DNA from: JAJDAH01 sp964487605
GTDB lineage: Bacteria > Myxococcota_A > Polyangia > Polyangiales > Polyangiaceae
DNA length: 64,000 bases
Direction: 5' to 3'
Assembly: GCA_964487605.1 (NCBI GenBank)
Contig: CAZARU010000013.1
Span: forward strand, 1 to 64,000
Position numbers and translations under genes: made by a program. Of this stretch, positions 34,072 through 42,393 are shown piece after piece. Every line of letters begins with the position of its first letter. Positions within the stretch are counted from its first letter, which is position 1. The notes under the pieces are model-generated. The model searched no databases, had not been told where the DNA came from, and saw nothing but the letters and a program-made list of their open reading frames with translations.

Positions 34072-34845
34072 GTGCCCGAGTTCTGCAAGAGCGAGCGAGA
34101 CGGTCGTCTGCTCGTCGTCACGATCACCCGACCCGAGGTGCTGAACGCCTTGCATCCGGCGGCGAACGCCGAGCTCTGCGCCGTGTTCGACGACTTTGCC
34201 GCGGACCCCGAGCTCTGGGTCGCCATCCTGACGGGGACGGGGGATCGCGCCTTCTCGGCCGGCAACGACCTGAAGTTCCAGGCCGGCGGGGGCGGCCTGA
34301 ACCTCCCGCCTGCGGGCTTCGGCGGCCTGACGGGTCGGTTCGACCTGCACAAGCCCGTGATCGCCGCGGTGAACGGCCTGGCGATGGGCGGGGGATTCGA
34401 GATCGTGCTCGCATGCGATCTGGTCGTCGCCGTCGACGACGCCGTCTTCGCGCTCCCGGAGCCGCGCGTGGGACTCGCCGCGCTGGCGGGGGGCATCCAC
34501 CGCTTGCCGCGACAGATTCCGCTCAAACACGCCATGGGGATGCTGCTCACCGGCCGGCGCGTGTCCGCCGAGGAAGGCCATCGCCTCGGGTTCGTGAACG
34601 AGGTCGTGACCCGCGCGGAGCTCATGCCGGCGGCCCGCCGGTGGGCCGAGGCCATCCTCCAGTGCGCGCCCCTCAGCGTCCGCGCCACGAAGGAGGCGGC
34701 CCTGGCCGGCCTGAACCACGCGTCCCTGCGTGAAGCGGCCACCGCCGCCTACCCAGGCATCGCAGCGATGGTCGGGTCACGAGACTTCGTCGAAGGTCCG
34801 CGCGCGTTCGCGGAGAAGCGCAAGCCAGAATGGAAGGGACACTGA
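34072..34845 (+). CDS. Enoyl-CoA hydratase/isomerase family protein (crotonase)
   Basis: The product is 257 residues, a normal crotonase length. Family motifs are the oxyanion region DRAFSAGNDLKF, GLAMGGGFEIVLACDL with the first Glu, FALPEPRVGL with the second Glu, and GFVNEVV. Both catalytic Glu positions are kept, so hydratase activity is plausible; substrate length is unknown. The GTG start at 34072 has a good ribosome-binding site (ggaggag) 7-9 nt upstream. Its last 16 nt overlap the following small lipoprotein gene. There is no beta-oxidation operon around it. Confidence 0.9.
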   Translation: MPEFCKSERDGRLLVVTITRPEVLNALHPAANAELCAVFDDFAADPELWVAILTGTGDRAFSAGNDLKFQAGGGGLNLPPAGFGGLTGRFDLHKPVIAAVNGLAMGGGFEIVLACDLVVAVDDAVFALPEPRVGLAALAGGIHRLPRQIPLKHAMGMLLTGRRVSAEEGHRLGFVNEVVTRAELMPAARRWAEAILQCAPLSVRATKEAALAGLNHASLREAATAAYPGIAAMVGSRDFVEGPRAFAEKRKPEWKGH

Positions 34846-35375
34846 CCCACGCGGTCTTCGGGTGCTGCATCGTCGCCATCGCCACGGCGACCTGCACACG
34901 CGGAACGCCCGAGCGCACGGCGCCGGTCATGGCGGTGGTGGACGTGCCCGGCGCGGACGAAGGCGTGGCCGGGGAAATCGACGCCACGGTGCCGTCGGCG
35001 GCGCGAAGCGACAGCCCGCCGGAGATGGAGGACGACTACTTCGTCGGAACCTGGAACGGCACGTACCACGAGACGCTGGCGACCTCCGTCCTGCGCGTTC
35101 GGCGTGGCGGGGCATTCGTCGGAGAGATGACCGTCGGCACGGCGCCTGCGTGCTTGCTCGAAGGCACGCTCTGGGTCGAGGAGGGGCACCTCATCCTCGA
35201 GTTTTCCCTGAACGAGTGCGACGCGCACGGCGAGCCCACCATCAGGCGGCGCCTGCTCTACGCCAACGCCAAGGAGTTTCGCACCGCGGACCCCGGCCGG
35301 ATGGGCGCGGTGGCCGAGCGCCGCGACGGAGGCGCGGAGGGACCCGTCTGGACGTATCGGCGCGTCGCGGACTGA
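34830..35375 (+). CDS. Small exported protein of unknown function
   Basis: The product is 181 residues. The N-terminus is hydrophobic (HAVFGCCIVAIATATC), probably a signal peptide or lipobox. A possible small beta domain follows (DYFVGTWNGTYHE, SVLRVRRGGAFVGEMTVG). The ATG overlaps the end of the enoyl-CoA hydratase gene by 16 nt. There is no recognisable family. A 25-nt gap precedes the amine oxidase gene. Confidence 0.6.
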   Translation: MEGTLTHAVFGCCIVAIATATCTRGTPERTAPVMAVVDVPGADEGVAGEIDATVPSAARSDSPPEMEDDYFVGTWNGTYHETLATSVLRVRRGGAFVGEMTVGTAPACLLEGTLWVEEGHLILEFSLNECDAHGEPTIRRRLLYANAKEFRTADPGRMGAVAERRDGGAEGPVWTYRRVAD

Positions 35376-35400
35376 GCGGACGGAGTAACCTCGGAGCCAC

Positions 35401-36744
35401 GTGTACGACGCCATCGTCATCGGCGCGGGTCTCAGTGGACTCGCAGCGGCACGGCGACTGACCGAGCGCGGTCGTGCCACCCTCGTCGTGGAGGCGCGGG
35501 AGCGCGTCGGGGGACGCACGTTGAGCGTGGATTTCGGCGGAGCCCGCGTGGACCTGGGCGGCCAGTGGATTGGACCGACGCAGCTCCGCGTGAAGGCGCT
35601 GGTGCAGGAGCTCGGCCTCGAGACCTTTCGCGAGCACACGGGCGCCGCGCGGCTGCTCGAGGCCGATGGTGAGGTGCTCCGGTTCCGCGGACCGCTGCCC
35701 CCCATGCCCGCCCTCGACGCCGCCGAGAGCGTGGCGCGGATGGCTCAGCTCGAGCTGCTGTCGCGCAGACTCGACCCCGAGCGACCGTGGGCCGCGCGGC
35801 GCGCCGCGGCGCTCGACCAGAAGACCGTGGCCTCGTGGCTCGAAGACTCCGTTCGCACGAAGGGCGCGCGGAGACTGCTGCGCATCGCCGCCGAGATGGT
35901 GCTCGCGGAAGACACGACCGAGGTCTCGTTCCTCTTCTGGCTCTGGTACCTGCGATCGGCCCAGGGCCTCGCACGGGCGCTCGATACGGCTCACGGCGCG
36001 CAGCAGACCCGGTTCGTCCGCGGCGCTCAGGAGATGTCGCTGCGAATGGCGGAGCTGCTCGGGCCCGAGACCGTTCGGTTGAGCACGCCCGTCCTGGCGG
36101 TGGAGCAGAACGAGCGTCGCGTTCGCGTGCGGATCGCCGGCGGAGCGCTCGAGGCGCGCCGGGTCGTGCTCGCGCTTTCCCCCGCGCTGTGCGGGAAGAT
36201 GGAGTTCGACCCGGCCCTCCCCGATGCCCACCGGAGGCTCCACGCGACGATGCGCATGGGGAGCGTGATCAAGTGCGTCGTCGGCTACGAGGTCGCCTTC
36301 TGGCGTCGCAGCGGCCTGTCGGGAGAGGCCATCAGCGACGCGTTCCCCGTCCGCGCGACGTTCGACGACTCGGCCCGCGACGGCTCGGAGCCGGCACTCG
36401 TCGCGTTCGTCGTCGGCGGTGCGGCGCGAGAGCTGTCGAGCTGGGAGCCGTCGCGCCGGCGCGCGGCGGTCCTGGACGCGCTCGCGCGACTGTTCGGGGG
36501 CGCAGCCCGAAGCCCGGTCCGTTACCTGGAGCACGACTGGCAGAAGGAGCCGTGGAGCGCCGGCTGCTACACCGGCCTGCTCGGTCCCGGCGGCCTGTCC
36601 GATGTGGGCCCTCGGCTGCGCGAGCCGGTGGGACGCGTCCACTTCGCCGGGACGGAGACCGCCACGCGATGGGCTGGCTACTTCGACGGCGCGCTCACGG
36701 CGGGCGAGCGCGCCGCCGACGAGGTCCTCGCCGCGCTGGACTGA
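35401..36744 (+). CDS. Flavin amine oxidase (MAO-like)
   Basis: The product is 447 residues, starting with GTG. FAD fingerprint IVIGAGLSGLAAARRL (about 5-20) is followed by GGRTLSVDFGGA and DLGGQWIGPTQ. Near the C-terminus SAGCYTG places a Cys (residue 389) where MAO-A/B have the flavin-linked Cys (SGGCY). GSVIKCVVGYEVAFW holds Lys291, the counterpart of MAO Lys296/305. FAGTETA and ATRWAGYFDGAL complete the pattern. A covalent flavin and amine oxidation are likely; the substrate is unknown. It is convergent with metF, 5 nt apart. Confidence 0.92.
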   Translation: MYDAIVIGAGLSGLAAARRLTERGRATLVVEARERVGGRTLSVDFGGARVDLGGQWIGPTQLRVKALVQELGLETFREHTGAARLLEADGEVLRFRGPLPPMPALDAAESVARMAQLELLSRRLDPERPWAARRAAALDQKTVASWLEDSVRTKGARRLLRIAAEMVLAEDTTEVSFLFWLWYLRSAQGLARALDTAHGAQQTRFVRGAQEMSLRMAELLGPETVRLSTPVLAVEQNERRVRVRIAGGALEARRVVLALSPALCGKMEFDPALPDAHRRLHATMRMGSVIKCVVGYEVAFWRRSGLSGEAISDAFPVRATFDDSARDGSEPALVAFVVGGAARELSSWEPSRRRAAVLDALARLFGGAARSPVRYLEHDWQKEPWSAGCYTGLLGPGGLSDVGPRLREPVGRVHFAGTETATRWAGYFDGALTAGERAADEVLAALD

Positions 36745-36749
36745 GGCGA

Positions 36750-37610
36750 TCAGCGCAGGGCTTCGAGGATCCGCACCGTCGCTCGCGAGCGGTTCAGCGT
36801 GTAGAAGTGGATCCCGGGGGCACCGCGGGCGAGCAGTTCACGACACTGAGTCACCGCATGGTCGACGCCGATCTCGCGAACCTTCTCGGCGTCTCCACCG
36901 GTGGCCTCGAGGCGTGCGAGGAGCGCGGCGGGGATCCTCGCGCCGATGATCGCCGTGAAGCGCTTGATCTGTGCCAGGTTGGTCACCGGCATGATCCCGG
37001 GAATCACGGGTAGGTCGATGCCCCGAGCACGAAGTCGCTCGACGAAGGCGAAGTAGTCTCGGTTGTCGAAGAAGAGCTGCGTGATGAGGAAGTCCACGCC
37101 GGCGCGGACCTTGGTCGCCAGGTGCTCCAGGTCCGAGTCCGCGCTTCCCGCTTCGGGGTGAGTCTCGGGGTAGCAGGCAGCCGCCAGGCAGAACGTCCAG
37201 CGACCCGCCCGGATGAACTCCACCAGCTCCGAGGCGTACGCGAAGCCGCCGGGGGTGGGGACGAAGTGCGCCTCTCCCCTCGGGGGATCGCCGCGCAAGG
37301 GCAGGACGTTGTCGATGCCCGACGCGGCGAGCTGGTCGAGCACCTCGGCGATCGTCTCCCTGGTGCTGCCCACGGCGTTGAGGTGCGCCATCGCCTCGAT
37401 CCCCGTCTCGGCCTGGATGCGGGCGACGAGCTCCACGGTCAGCTTGCGCGTGCTGCCACCCGCGCCGTAGGTCACCGACACGTACGAAGGCTGGTAGGGC
37501 GCGAGATGCGCCACCGTCTCGAACAACTGCTGCATCCCGTCCGCGTCCTTCGGAGGGAAGAACTCGAAGGAAAACGACGGTCCGCGGCCCAGCTTGTCGG
37601 AGATCCTCAT
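36750..37610 (-). CDS. metF: Methylenetetrahydrofolate reductase
   Basis: The product is 286 residues (E. coli MetF 296). FAD-binding barrel motifs seen: FSFEFFPPKDADG, VSVTYGAGGSTR, AMAHLNAVG, NVLPLRGDPP, ITQLFFDN and IPGIMPVTN, with PGIHFYTLNRS at the end. It converts 5,10-methylene-THF to 5-methyl-THF for methionine synthesis. The ATG at 37608-37610 is the family start; the frame continues upstream as shadow. There is no methionine-pathway neighbour. Divergent from mpl with a 154-nt gap. Confidence 0.96.
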   Translation of the reverse strand: MRISDKLGRGPSFSFEFFPPKDADGMQQLFETVAHLAPYQPSYVSVTYGAGGSTRKLTVELVARIQAETGIEAMAHLNAVGSTRETIAEVLDQLAASGIDNVLPLRGDPPRGEAHFVPTPGGFAYASELVEFIRAGRWTFCLAAACYPETHPEAGSADSDLEHLATKVRAGVDFLITQLFFDNRDYFAFVERLRARGIDLPVIPGIMPVTNLAQIKRFTAIIGARIPAALLARLEATGGDAEKVREIGVDHAVTQCRELLARGAPGIHFYTLNRSRATVRILEALR

Positions 37611-37764
37611 GCCCGGAGCACGAACGGTACCAGCGATCGGGGACCCGGGAAAAAACGGCCGACCGACACCGAGACGTCCTGGCCACGCGGTGGCGGCCGA
37701 GCGCCGCGGGACCCTCGGCCTGGAGCACGCCCTCGCGACGGACTGATATGGTCCGGCACCCGCC

Positions 37765-39228
37765 ATGCGGATCCACGTCGTCGCCGTCGCCGGGACCGGC
37801 ATGGGCTCTCTCGCCGGCCTGCTGCGGGACCTCGGCCACGAGGTGACCGGGAGCGACACCGCCTTCGATCCGCCCATGGGGCCCGCCCTGGAGGCCTGGG
37901 GCGTTCGCTGCCTGCGCGGGTTCGATCCCGCTCACCTCGAGCCGCCCCCTGACCTCGTCATCGTCGGCAACGTGTGCCGTCGCGACAACCCGGAGGCCCG
38001 CGCCGCCTTGGACGGCGGTCTCGACACGACGCACATCGCCGGCGCGCTTCAGCGCTTCGTGCTGGATCGCACCGCGCCGCTCGTGGTCGCGGGGACCCAC
38101 GGCAAGACGACGACGACGGCCCTCGCCGCGTGGCTCCTCGACAGGACCGGGTTCGAGCCCGGATACCTCGTCGGAGGGATCCCCTCGGGGCTCGGGCGGA
38201 GCTTTCGGTCCCCGGGAAAGAATCGGCTGACGCGACCTGGGCTGGGTCGCCGCACGCCGTTCGTCATCGAGGGGGACGAGTACGACACGGCGTTCTTCGA
38301 GAAGACCGCCAAGTTCCTCCACTACCGGACCGAGGTGCTCGTCTTGACGTCCATCGAGCACGACCACATCGACGTCTACCCGACGCTCGAGCGTTACGTG
38401 GACGCGTTCCGAGCGCTGGTCGAGCAAGTGCCCGAATCCGGCCTCATCGTCGCGCACGCTGCCGATCGCATCGTCTTCGACGTCGTCTCGCGGCACGCCA
38501 GAGCACCCGTCGCGTGGTACGCGCTCGAGAGCGACGACCTACCGCTCGCGGCACACTGGACCGGAGCGCTGGCCGACGCGGACGCCTCGGGGACCCGCTT
38601 CGACCTCTTCGCGGGCGGCGTGGCGGTGGGACGCTTCGCGTCGCCGCTGGCGGGAGCGCACAACGCGCGCAACGCGATCGCCGCGCTGGCAGCGGCCACG
38701 CAGGGTTTCGGCGCTCCGTTGCCGGATCTCCGAGCGGCGCTGGCGAGCTTCGGGGGCGTCAAGCGCCGACAGGAGCTGATCGGGCAGCCGCGCGGAGTCG
38801 CGGTGTACGACGATTTCGCGCACCATCCGACGGCCGTGCGGGAGACGCTGGCCGGTTTACGGTCCAAGCATCCGAACGCCCGACTCGTCGCCGTGTTCGA
38901 GCCGCGAAGCGCCACGGCGTGCCGCCGCGTCCACCAGGCGCACTACGCCGACGCCTTCGGCGGTGCCGACGAAGTCGTCCTGGCGCCCCTGGGACGCGAG
39001 CTGCCGCCGGAGGAGTCGCTCGACCTCGACCTGCTGGTGTCCGAGCTCGGAGCCCGCGGGATCCGGGCCAGCGCGCTGCCGTCCGTGACGGCCATCGTGG
39101 AGCACCTCGCGAAGACCGCCGGCAGCGGCGAGGTGATCGCCCTCTTGTCGAACGGCGCGTTCGGTGGCATCCACGGGCGGCTCCTCGGCTCCCTCGAGGC
39201 CCGACGGGAAAACGGAGAATCCTCGTGA
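37765..39228 (+). CDS. mpl: UDP-MurNAc:tripeptide ligase Mpl (murein recycling)
   Basis: The product is 487 residues. Mur-ligase layout: N-terminal Rossmann VAVAGTGMGSLAG, ATP loop VAGTHGKTTTT, EGDEYDTAFF, LTSIEHDHIDVYP, and the C-terminal domain with VYDDFAHHPTAVRETL and VFEPRSATACR. The tail PRS.TA and HH signature separate Mpl from MurC. It attaches recycled tripeptide to UDP-MurNAc. Its TGA overlaps the GTG of the next gene by 3 nt. With the glucosaminidase and YkuD-like genes it makes this window peptidoglycan-rich. Confidence 0.93.
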   Translation: MRIHVVAVAGTGMGSLAGLLRDLGHEVTGSDTAFDPPMGPALEAWGVRCLRGFDPAHLEPPPDLVIVGNVCRRDNPEARAALDGGLDTTHIAGALQRFVLDRTAPLVVAGTHGKTTTTALAAWLLDRTGFEPGYLVGGIPSGLGRSFRSPGKNRLTRPGLGRRTPFVIEGDEYDTAFFEKTAKFLHYRTEVLVLTSIEHDHIDVYPTLERYVDAFRALVEQVPESGLIVAHAADRIVFDVVSRHARAPVAWYALESDDLPLAAHWTGALADADASGTRFDLFAGGVAVGRFASPLAGAHNARNAIAALAAATQGFGAPLPDLRAALASFGGVKRRQELIGQPRGVAVYDDFAHHPTAVRETLAGLRSKHPNARLVAVFEPRSATACRRVHQAHYADAFGGADEVVLAPLGRELPPEESLDLDLLVSELGARGIRASALPSVTAIVEHLAKTAGSGEVIALLSNGAFGGIHGRLLGSLEARRENGESS

Positions 39229-39716
39229 CCTGCGTCTGCGGCAAAGGCCCCTCCACCGAAGCGTGCTGCGGGCGCTTCTTTCGCGGGGAGCACCGGGCGG
39301 CCACGGCCGAGGAGCTCATGCGCGCCCGCTACTCCGCGTTCGTGCTGGGCGAGGTCGACTTCATCGTCGAGTCCCACCATGCGCGAACCCGCCACGAAGT
39401 CGATCGAAGCTCCATCGAGACGTGGTCGAGAAAGTCCGAGTGGCTCGGTCTCGAGATCGCGTCCACCGAGGGTGGCACGGAGAACGACGAGCGCGGCGTC
39501 GTGGAGTTCGTGGCACGGTACAACGTGGGGGGACTGACCCAGACCCACCACGAGCGCGCGGAGTTCGAGAAGGACCGTGGCAGGTGGTTCTTCGTCGACG
39601 GCAAGCCCGTGAGCACCGAGCCCGTTCGCCGGGCCGGCCCCCGCGTCGGTCGGAACGATCCGTGCCCGTGCGGAAGCGGCAAGAAGTACAAGAAGTGCTG
39701 CGGGAAGGCGGCGTGA
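39225..39716 (+). CDS. YchJ-like protein with two SEC-C zinc motifs
   Basis: The product is 163 residues, starting with GTG that overlaps the mpl stop. N-terminal CVCGKGPSTEACCG and C-terminal NDPCPCGSGKKYKKCCG are SEC-C-type zinc-binding tails; the middle has RARYSAFVLGEVDFIVESHH and a YchJ-like (UPF0225) body. SEC-C motifs mediate protein contacts, for example SecA-SecB, but the role of YchJ proteins is not established. It is likely co-translated with mpl. A 46-nt gap leads to the IMPase gene. Confidence 0.9.
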   Translation: MTCVCGKGPSTEACCGRFFRGEHRAATAEELMRARYSAFVLGEVDFIVESHHARTRHEVDRSSIETWSRKSEWLGLEIASTEGGTENDERGVVEFVARYNVGGLTQTHHERAEFEKDRGRWFFVDGKPVSTEPVRRAGPRVGRNDPCPCGSGKKYKKCCGKAA

Positions 39717-39762
39717 AGCGTCGGCGCCCGCGCGCCGCCCGAATCTCCGGGGCGTTCGCCGC

Positions 39763-40551
39763 TTGAGGGACCTGGCGGAGCTCACGACGCTCGCCCGCGC
39801 CGCCGCCGAGGCCGCCGCCGCGTCGATCATGGCCGGGTACCGATCGCGACCGGCACTGGAGAAGAAGGGCCGCACCGACCTGGTGACCGAGTACGACCTG
39901 CGCAGCCAGGAGATCCTGCTCGAGCGCCTCGCCGTGGCGGCGCCGGGCGTTCCCATCGTCGCGGAGGAGGGCGCCGACCGTGGCGTGCCACGCGGCGACC
40001 TCGCGCTCTTCGTGGACCCGCTGGACGGCACGACGAACTTCGTTCACGGGCATCCGTTCTTCTGCGTCAGCGTGGGTGTGCTCGAGGACGGCGCGCCGGC
40101 CGCCGGCGTGGTGGTCGCCCCCGCGCTCGGGCTGACCTGGGTCGCGTGGCGGGGCGAGGCGTGCCTGCGCAACGACGAACCCTGCACCGTCAGCGGCACC
40201 GCCAGGCTCTCGGAGTCCCTGATCGCCACGGGCTTTCCCTACGATCGGTCGCGCGCGCCGGACGACAACTTCGGCTCGTTCATCGCGGTCAAGCGGGCGT
40301 GCCGCGCCGTGCGCCGGTGCGGATCGGCCGCCATCGACCTGTGCCTCGTCGCCGACGGCACGTACGACGGCTACTGGGAGCGGGCGCTTCGCGCCTGGGA
40401 CGTCGTGGCAGGAGCCGCCGCGGTTCTCGCGGCGGGCGGGCGCATCACGTCCCTCGACGGCGGCGCACCCGTCTGGGACGACGGTCACCTGGTGGCGTCC
40501 AACGCCCTGATTCACGACGCGCTGATCGAACGCGTCTCGGCCTACCCCTGA
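39763..40551 (+). CDS. Inositol monophosphatase family phosphatase
   Basis: The product is 262 residues, starting with TTG (39763). Family motifs: metal-binding EEGADRG, DPLDGTTNFVHG and WDVVAGAAAVLAAGG. The size matches SuhB-type enzymes. Members dephosphorylate inositol-1-phosphate or histidinol-phosphate, or serve in ribosome assembly (SuhB); which applies here is unknown. No closer ATG fits the domain. Its end overlaps the convergent FHA gene by 10 nt. Confidence 0.92.
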   Translation: MRDLAELTTLARAAAEAAAASIMAGYRSRPALEKKGRTDLVTEYDLRSQEILLERLAVAAPGVPIVAEEGADRGVPRGDLALFVDPLDGTTNFVHGHPFFCVSVGVLEDGAPAAGVVVAPALGLTWVAWRGEACLRNDEPCTVSGTARLSESLIATGFPYDRSRAPDDNFGSFIAVKRACRAVRRCGSAAIDLCLVADGTYDGYWERALRAWDVVAGAAAVLAAGGRITSLDGGAPVWDDGHLVASNALIHDALIERVSAYP

Positions 40552-41144
40552 CAGCGCGCTCGCAGGTCGTCGCGCCAGGCGTCCAGGTCGCCGCCTGGAA
40601 ACCAGGTGGCCACGATCTCGACCGCCGCCAGGAGGCGCACGCGCTCGGCATCGCCGAGCGAACGGCCCCCGGCGTTCGCGTTCAGCACCAGCTCGATGGC
40701 GCTGCGGATCGCCTCGACCAGCTGCTGACGGCGATCGTTCTCGGCGGCGCCGGACACGAGCGCTTCGATGAGCTCCACCGAGCTTCGGTAGTTCGACGTC
40801 GTGGGCTCGTCCAGCTCCTCCAGGCTCCGCTGTCCGGTGTCCGTCGAGTGGCGAGCGGGCTCGTCGCCTTCATCCACCTCCAGGAACTCGGACCCGACGC
40901 GGACCACGTCCCCCTTGCGCACGGCCCGCACGCCCGAGAGCGACTCTCCGTTGACGGTCGTGCCGTTGGCGCTGCCCAGATCTTCCAGGGTCAGGCCGTC
41001 GGGGCCGAGACGGAGCGCCGCGTGCTGCCGCGACACCAGGCGATTCCCGACGACGATGGAGCAGTAGGGGCTGCGCCCGAGGATCGTGTCTCCTCGACGA
41101 ATCGGGAACCGGGTCCCGCGGTATTTCAGCCAGTAGGTCGCCAC
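40542..41144 (-). CDS. FHA-domain protein
   Basis: The product is about 200 residues from GTG 41144 (VATYWLKYRGTRFPIRRG). The FHA fold shows GRSPYCSIVVGNRLVSRQHAAL and DLGSANGTTVNG, the phosphothreonine-reading loops. The remaining ~85 residues are helical (LIEALVSGAAENDRRQQLVEAI) with no named domain. A longer frame to 41282 exists; its extra N-terminus is Ser/Arg-rich and less convincing. FHA proteins read Ser/Thr-kinase output; kinases occur at 30.4 and 53.2 kb. It lies 64 nt downstream of a BFN-domain lipoprotein on the same strand. Confidence 0.88.
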   Translation of the reverse strand: MATYWLKYRGTRFPIRRGDTILGRSPYCSIVVGNRLVSRQHAALRLGPDGLTLEDLGSANGTTVNGESLSGVRAVRKGDVVRVGSEFLEVDEGDEPARHSTDTGQRSLEELDEPTTSNYRSSVELIEALVSGAAENDRRQQLVEAIRSAIELVLNANAGGRSLGDAERVRLLAAVEIVATWFPGGDLDAWRDDLRARCQG

Positions 41145-41208
41145 CGGATCGCCTGAGATACATCGGGAGGACGGTGGCGCGCAAATCCCCATGTTCGACG
41201 TCCGGGAA

Positions 41209-41880
41209 TCAGAGCGCGACGCCCTCCGCCTCTGGCGCGCCGGCGGATTCGAGGCGCTCCGGCGGCTGGAGCTCGACCCCATCGAGCGACATCCCCGCGA
41301 GCTGGATCACGTTCTGGGCAACGTGGATCGGCACGCCGCTCCCGAGCGCGAGCGCGATCGCGTCCGACGGCCGGGCGTCGACCACCGACAGCTGACCGGC
41401 GCGCTCCACGAGCACGGAGCCGTGGAAAACCTGGCGCTCGAGCTTGTCCACGCGCACGGCCACGATGCGTCCATCGAGACGACGGACGACATCGTCCAGC
41501 AGGTCGTGGGTGAGCGGACGCGCGTAGCGGCGCTTCTGGAGGCGCAGCGCGATCGACAGCGCTTCGGTCCCGCCCACGAAGATGGGCACCCCCACCTTGC
41601 GCTCCGAATCGGTGAGCATGACGGCGTTGCCCTGGGCCGTCGGAGCCACGCCCCCGACGGTCATGAGCTCGTACCCCGCGGGGGGGACCCGGTGCGCGTC
41701 CGCCGCGAGGGGTTCCGCCACCGGACGAACCGGCGCACCCGACGCGACGGGCGCGACCGTGGACCCACCAGGCCCGGGCGCCTCGCGGCGCGAGTTCAGA
41801 CGCTCTTCGAGCCGCCCGCAGCCGAGCGCGACCAGCAGCGTGAGGGCCGACCCCGAAACCCTCGCCACCCACCGCACCAT
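41209..41880 (-). CDS. Lipoprotein with bifunctional-nuclease (DUF151) domain
   Basis: The product is 223 residues. A signal peptide with lipobox-like LLVALGC (Cys21) precedes a Pro-rich linker. The C-terminal BFN/DUF151 domain matches the family in VPIFVGGTEALSIALRL, RPLTHDLLDDVVRRL, SVVDARPSDAIALAL and SGVPIHVAQNVI. Plant BFN proteins are RNases or DNases; bacterial ones are mostly uncharacterised and cytoplasmic, so secretion as a lipoprotein is unusual. The ATG at 41878-41880 is chosen because the signal peptide starts there. Confidence 0.85.
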   Translation of the reverse strand: MVRWVARVSGSALTLLVALGCGRLEERLNSRREAPGPGGSTVAPVASGAPVRPVAEPLAADAHRVPPAGYELMTVGGVAPTAQGNAVMLTDSERKVGVPIFVGGTEALSIALRLQKRRYARPLTHDLLDDVVRRLDGRIVAVRVDKLERQVFHGSVLVERAGQLSVVDARPSDAIALALGSGVPIHVAQNVIQLAGMSLDGVELQPPERLESAGAPEAEGVAL

Positions 41881-41970
41881 CGATGCATCCTCGACGCGAG
41901 GGTAGCTCGGAAGCCCGACCGGGGCCAGACGAGTTGCCCCGGGAACCCCTTGGCGGTACGCGGTGGGCCG

Positions 41971-42393
41971 ATGACGGCACGCTCGATGTACGACGAGCTC
42001 GGAGGCGAGCCCGTCCTTCGCGGCATCATCGACCACTTCGTCGACCGGGTGTTCGACGACACGATGATCGGGTTCTTCTTCGCGAAGGTGAGCCGAGGGC
42101 GGGTCAAGGAGAAGGAGTTCGAGCACGCGGCGCAGCACCTCGGGGCGGACATCGTCTACAGCGGACGGCCCATCCGCGAGGCTCACGCCAAGCACCCGAT
42201 CATGGGCGGGCAGTTTCAGCGCCGACTCACGCTGCTTCGCGAGGTGCTCGAAAAGTACGGCGTGCAGAGCCACATCCGCGATCACTGGCTGCGCCACGAC
42301 GAGAGTCTTCGGGCGGAGGTCACGGCGGACCCGGACGGCAGGTGCGATCCGATCCTCGCTCGGGCGAAGATTGGCGGAGACCCGGCACGATGA
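41971..42393 (+). CDS. Group-1-like truncated haemoglobin
   Basis: The product is 140 residues with truncated-haemoglobin features: N-terminal SMYDELGG, HFVDRVFDD, MIGFFF and the proximal-His region REAHAKHPIMGGQF. These haem proteins bind O2 or NO. The ATG of the next gene overlaps its TGA (ATGA), so the two are probably co-translated. The reason for pairing with a 3D-domain lipoprotein is unclear. Confidence 0.88.
   Translation: MTARSMYDELGGEPVLRGIIDHFVDRVFDDTMIGFFFAKVSRGRVKEKEFEHAAQHLGADIVYSGRPIREAHAKHPIMGGQFQRRLTLLREVLEKYGVQSHIRDHWLRHDESLRAEVTADPDGRCDPILARAKIGGDPAR

Noticed and set aside
32656..34719. 687-codon open frame on the minus strand
   Set aside because: Antisense to the YkuD-like and enoyl-CoA hydratase genes, both supported by motifs.
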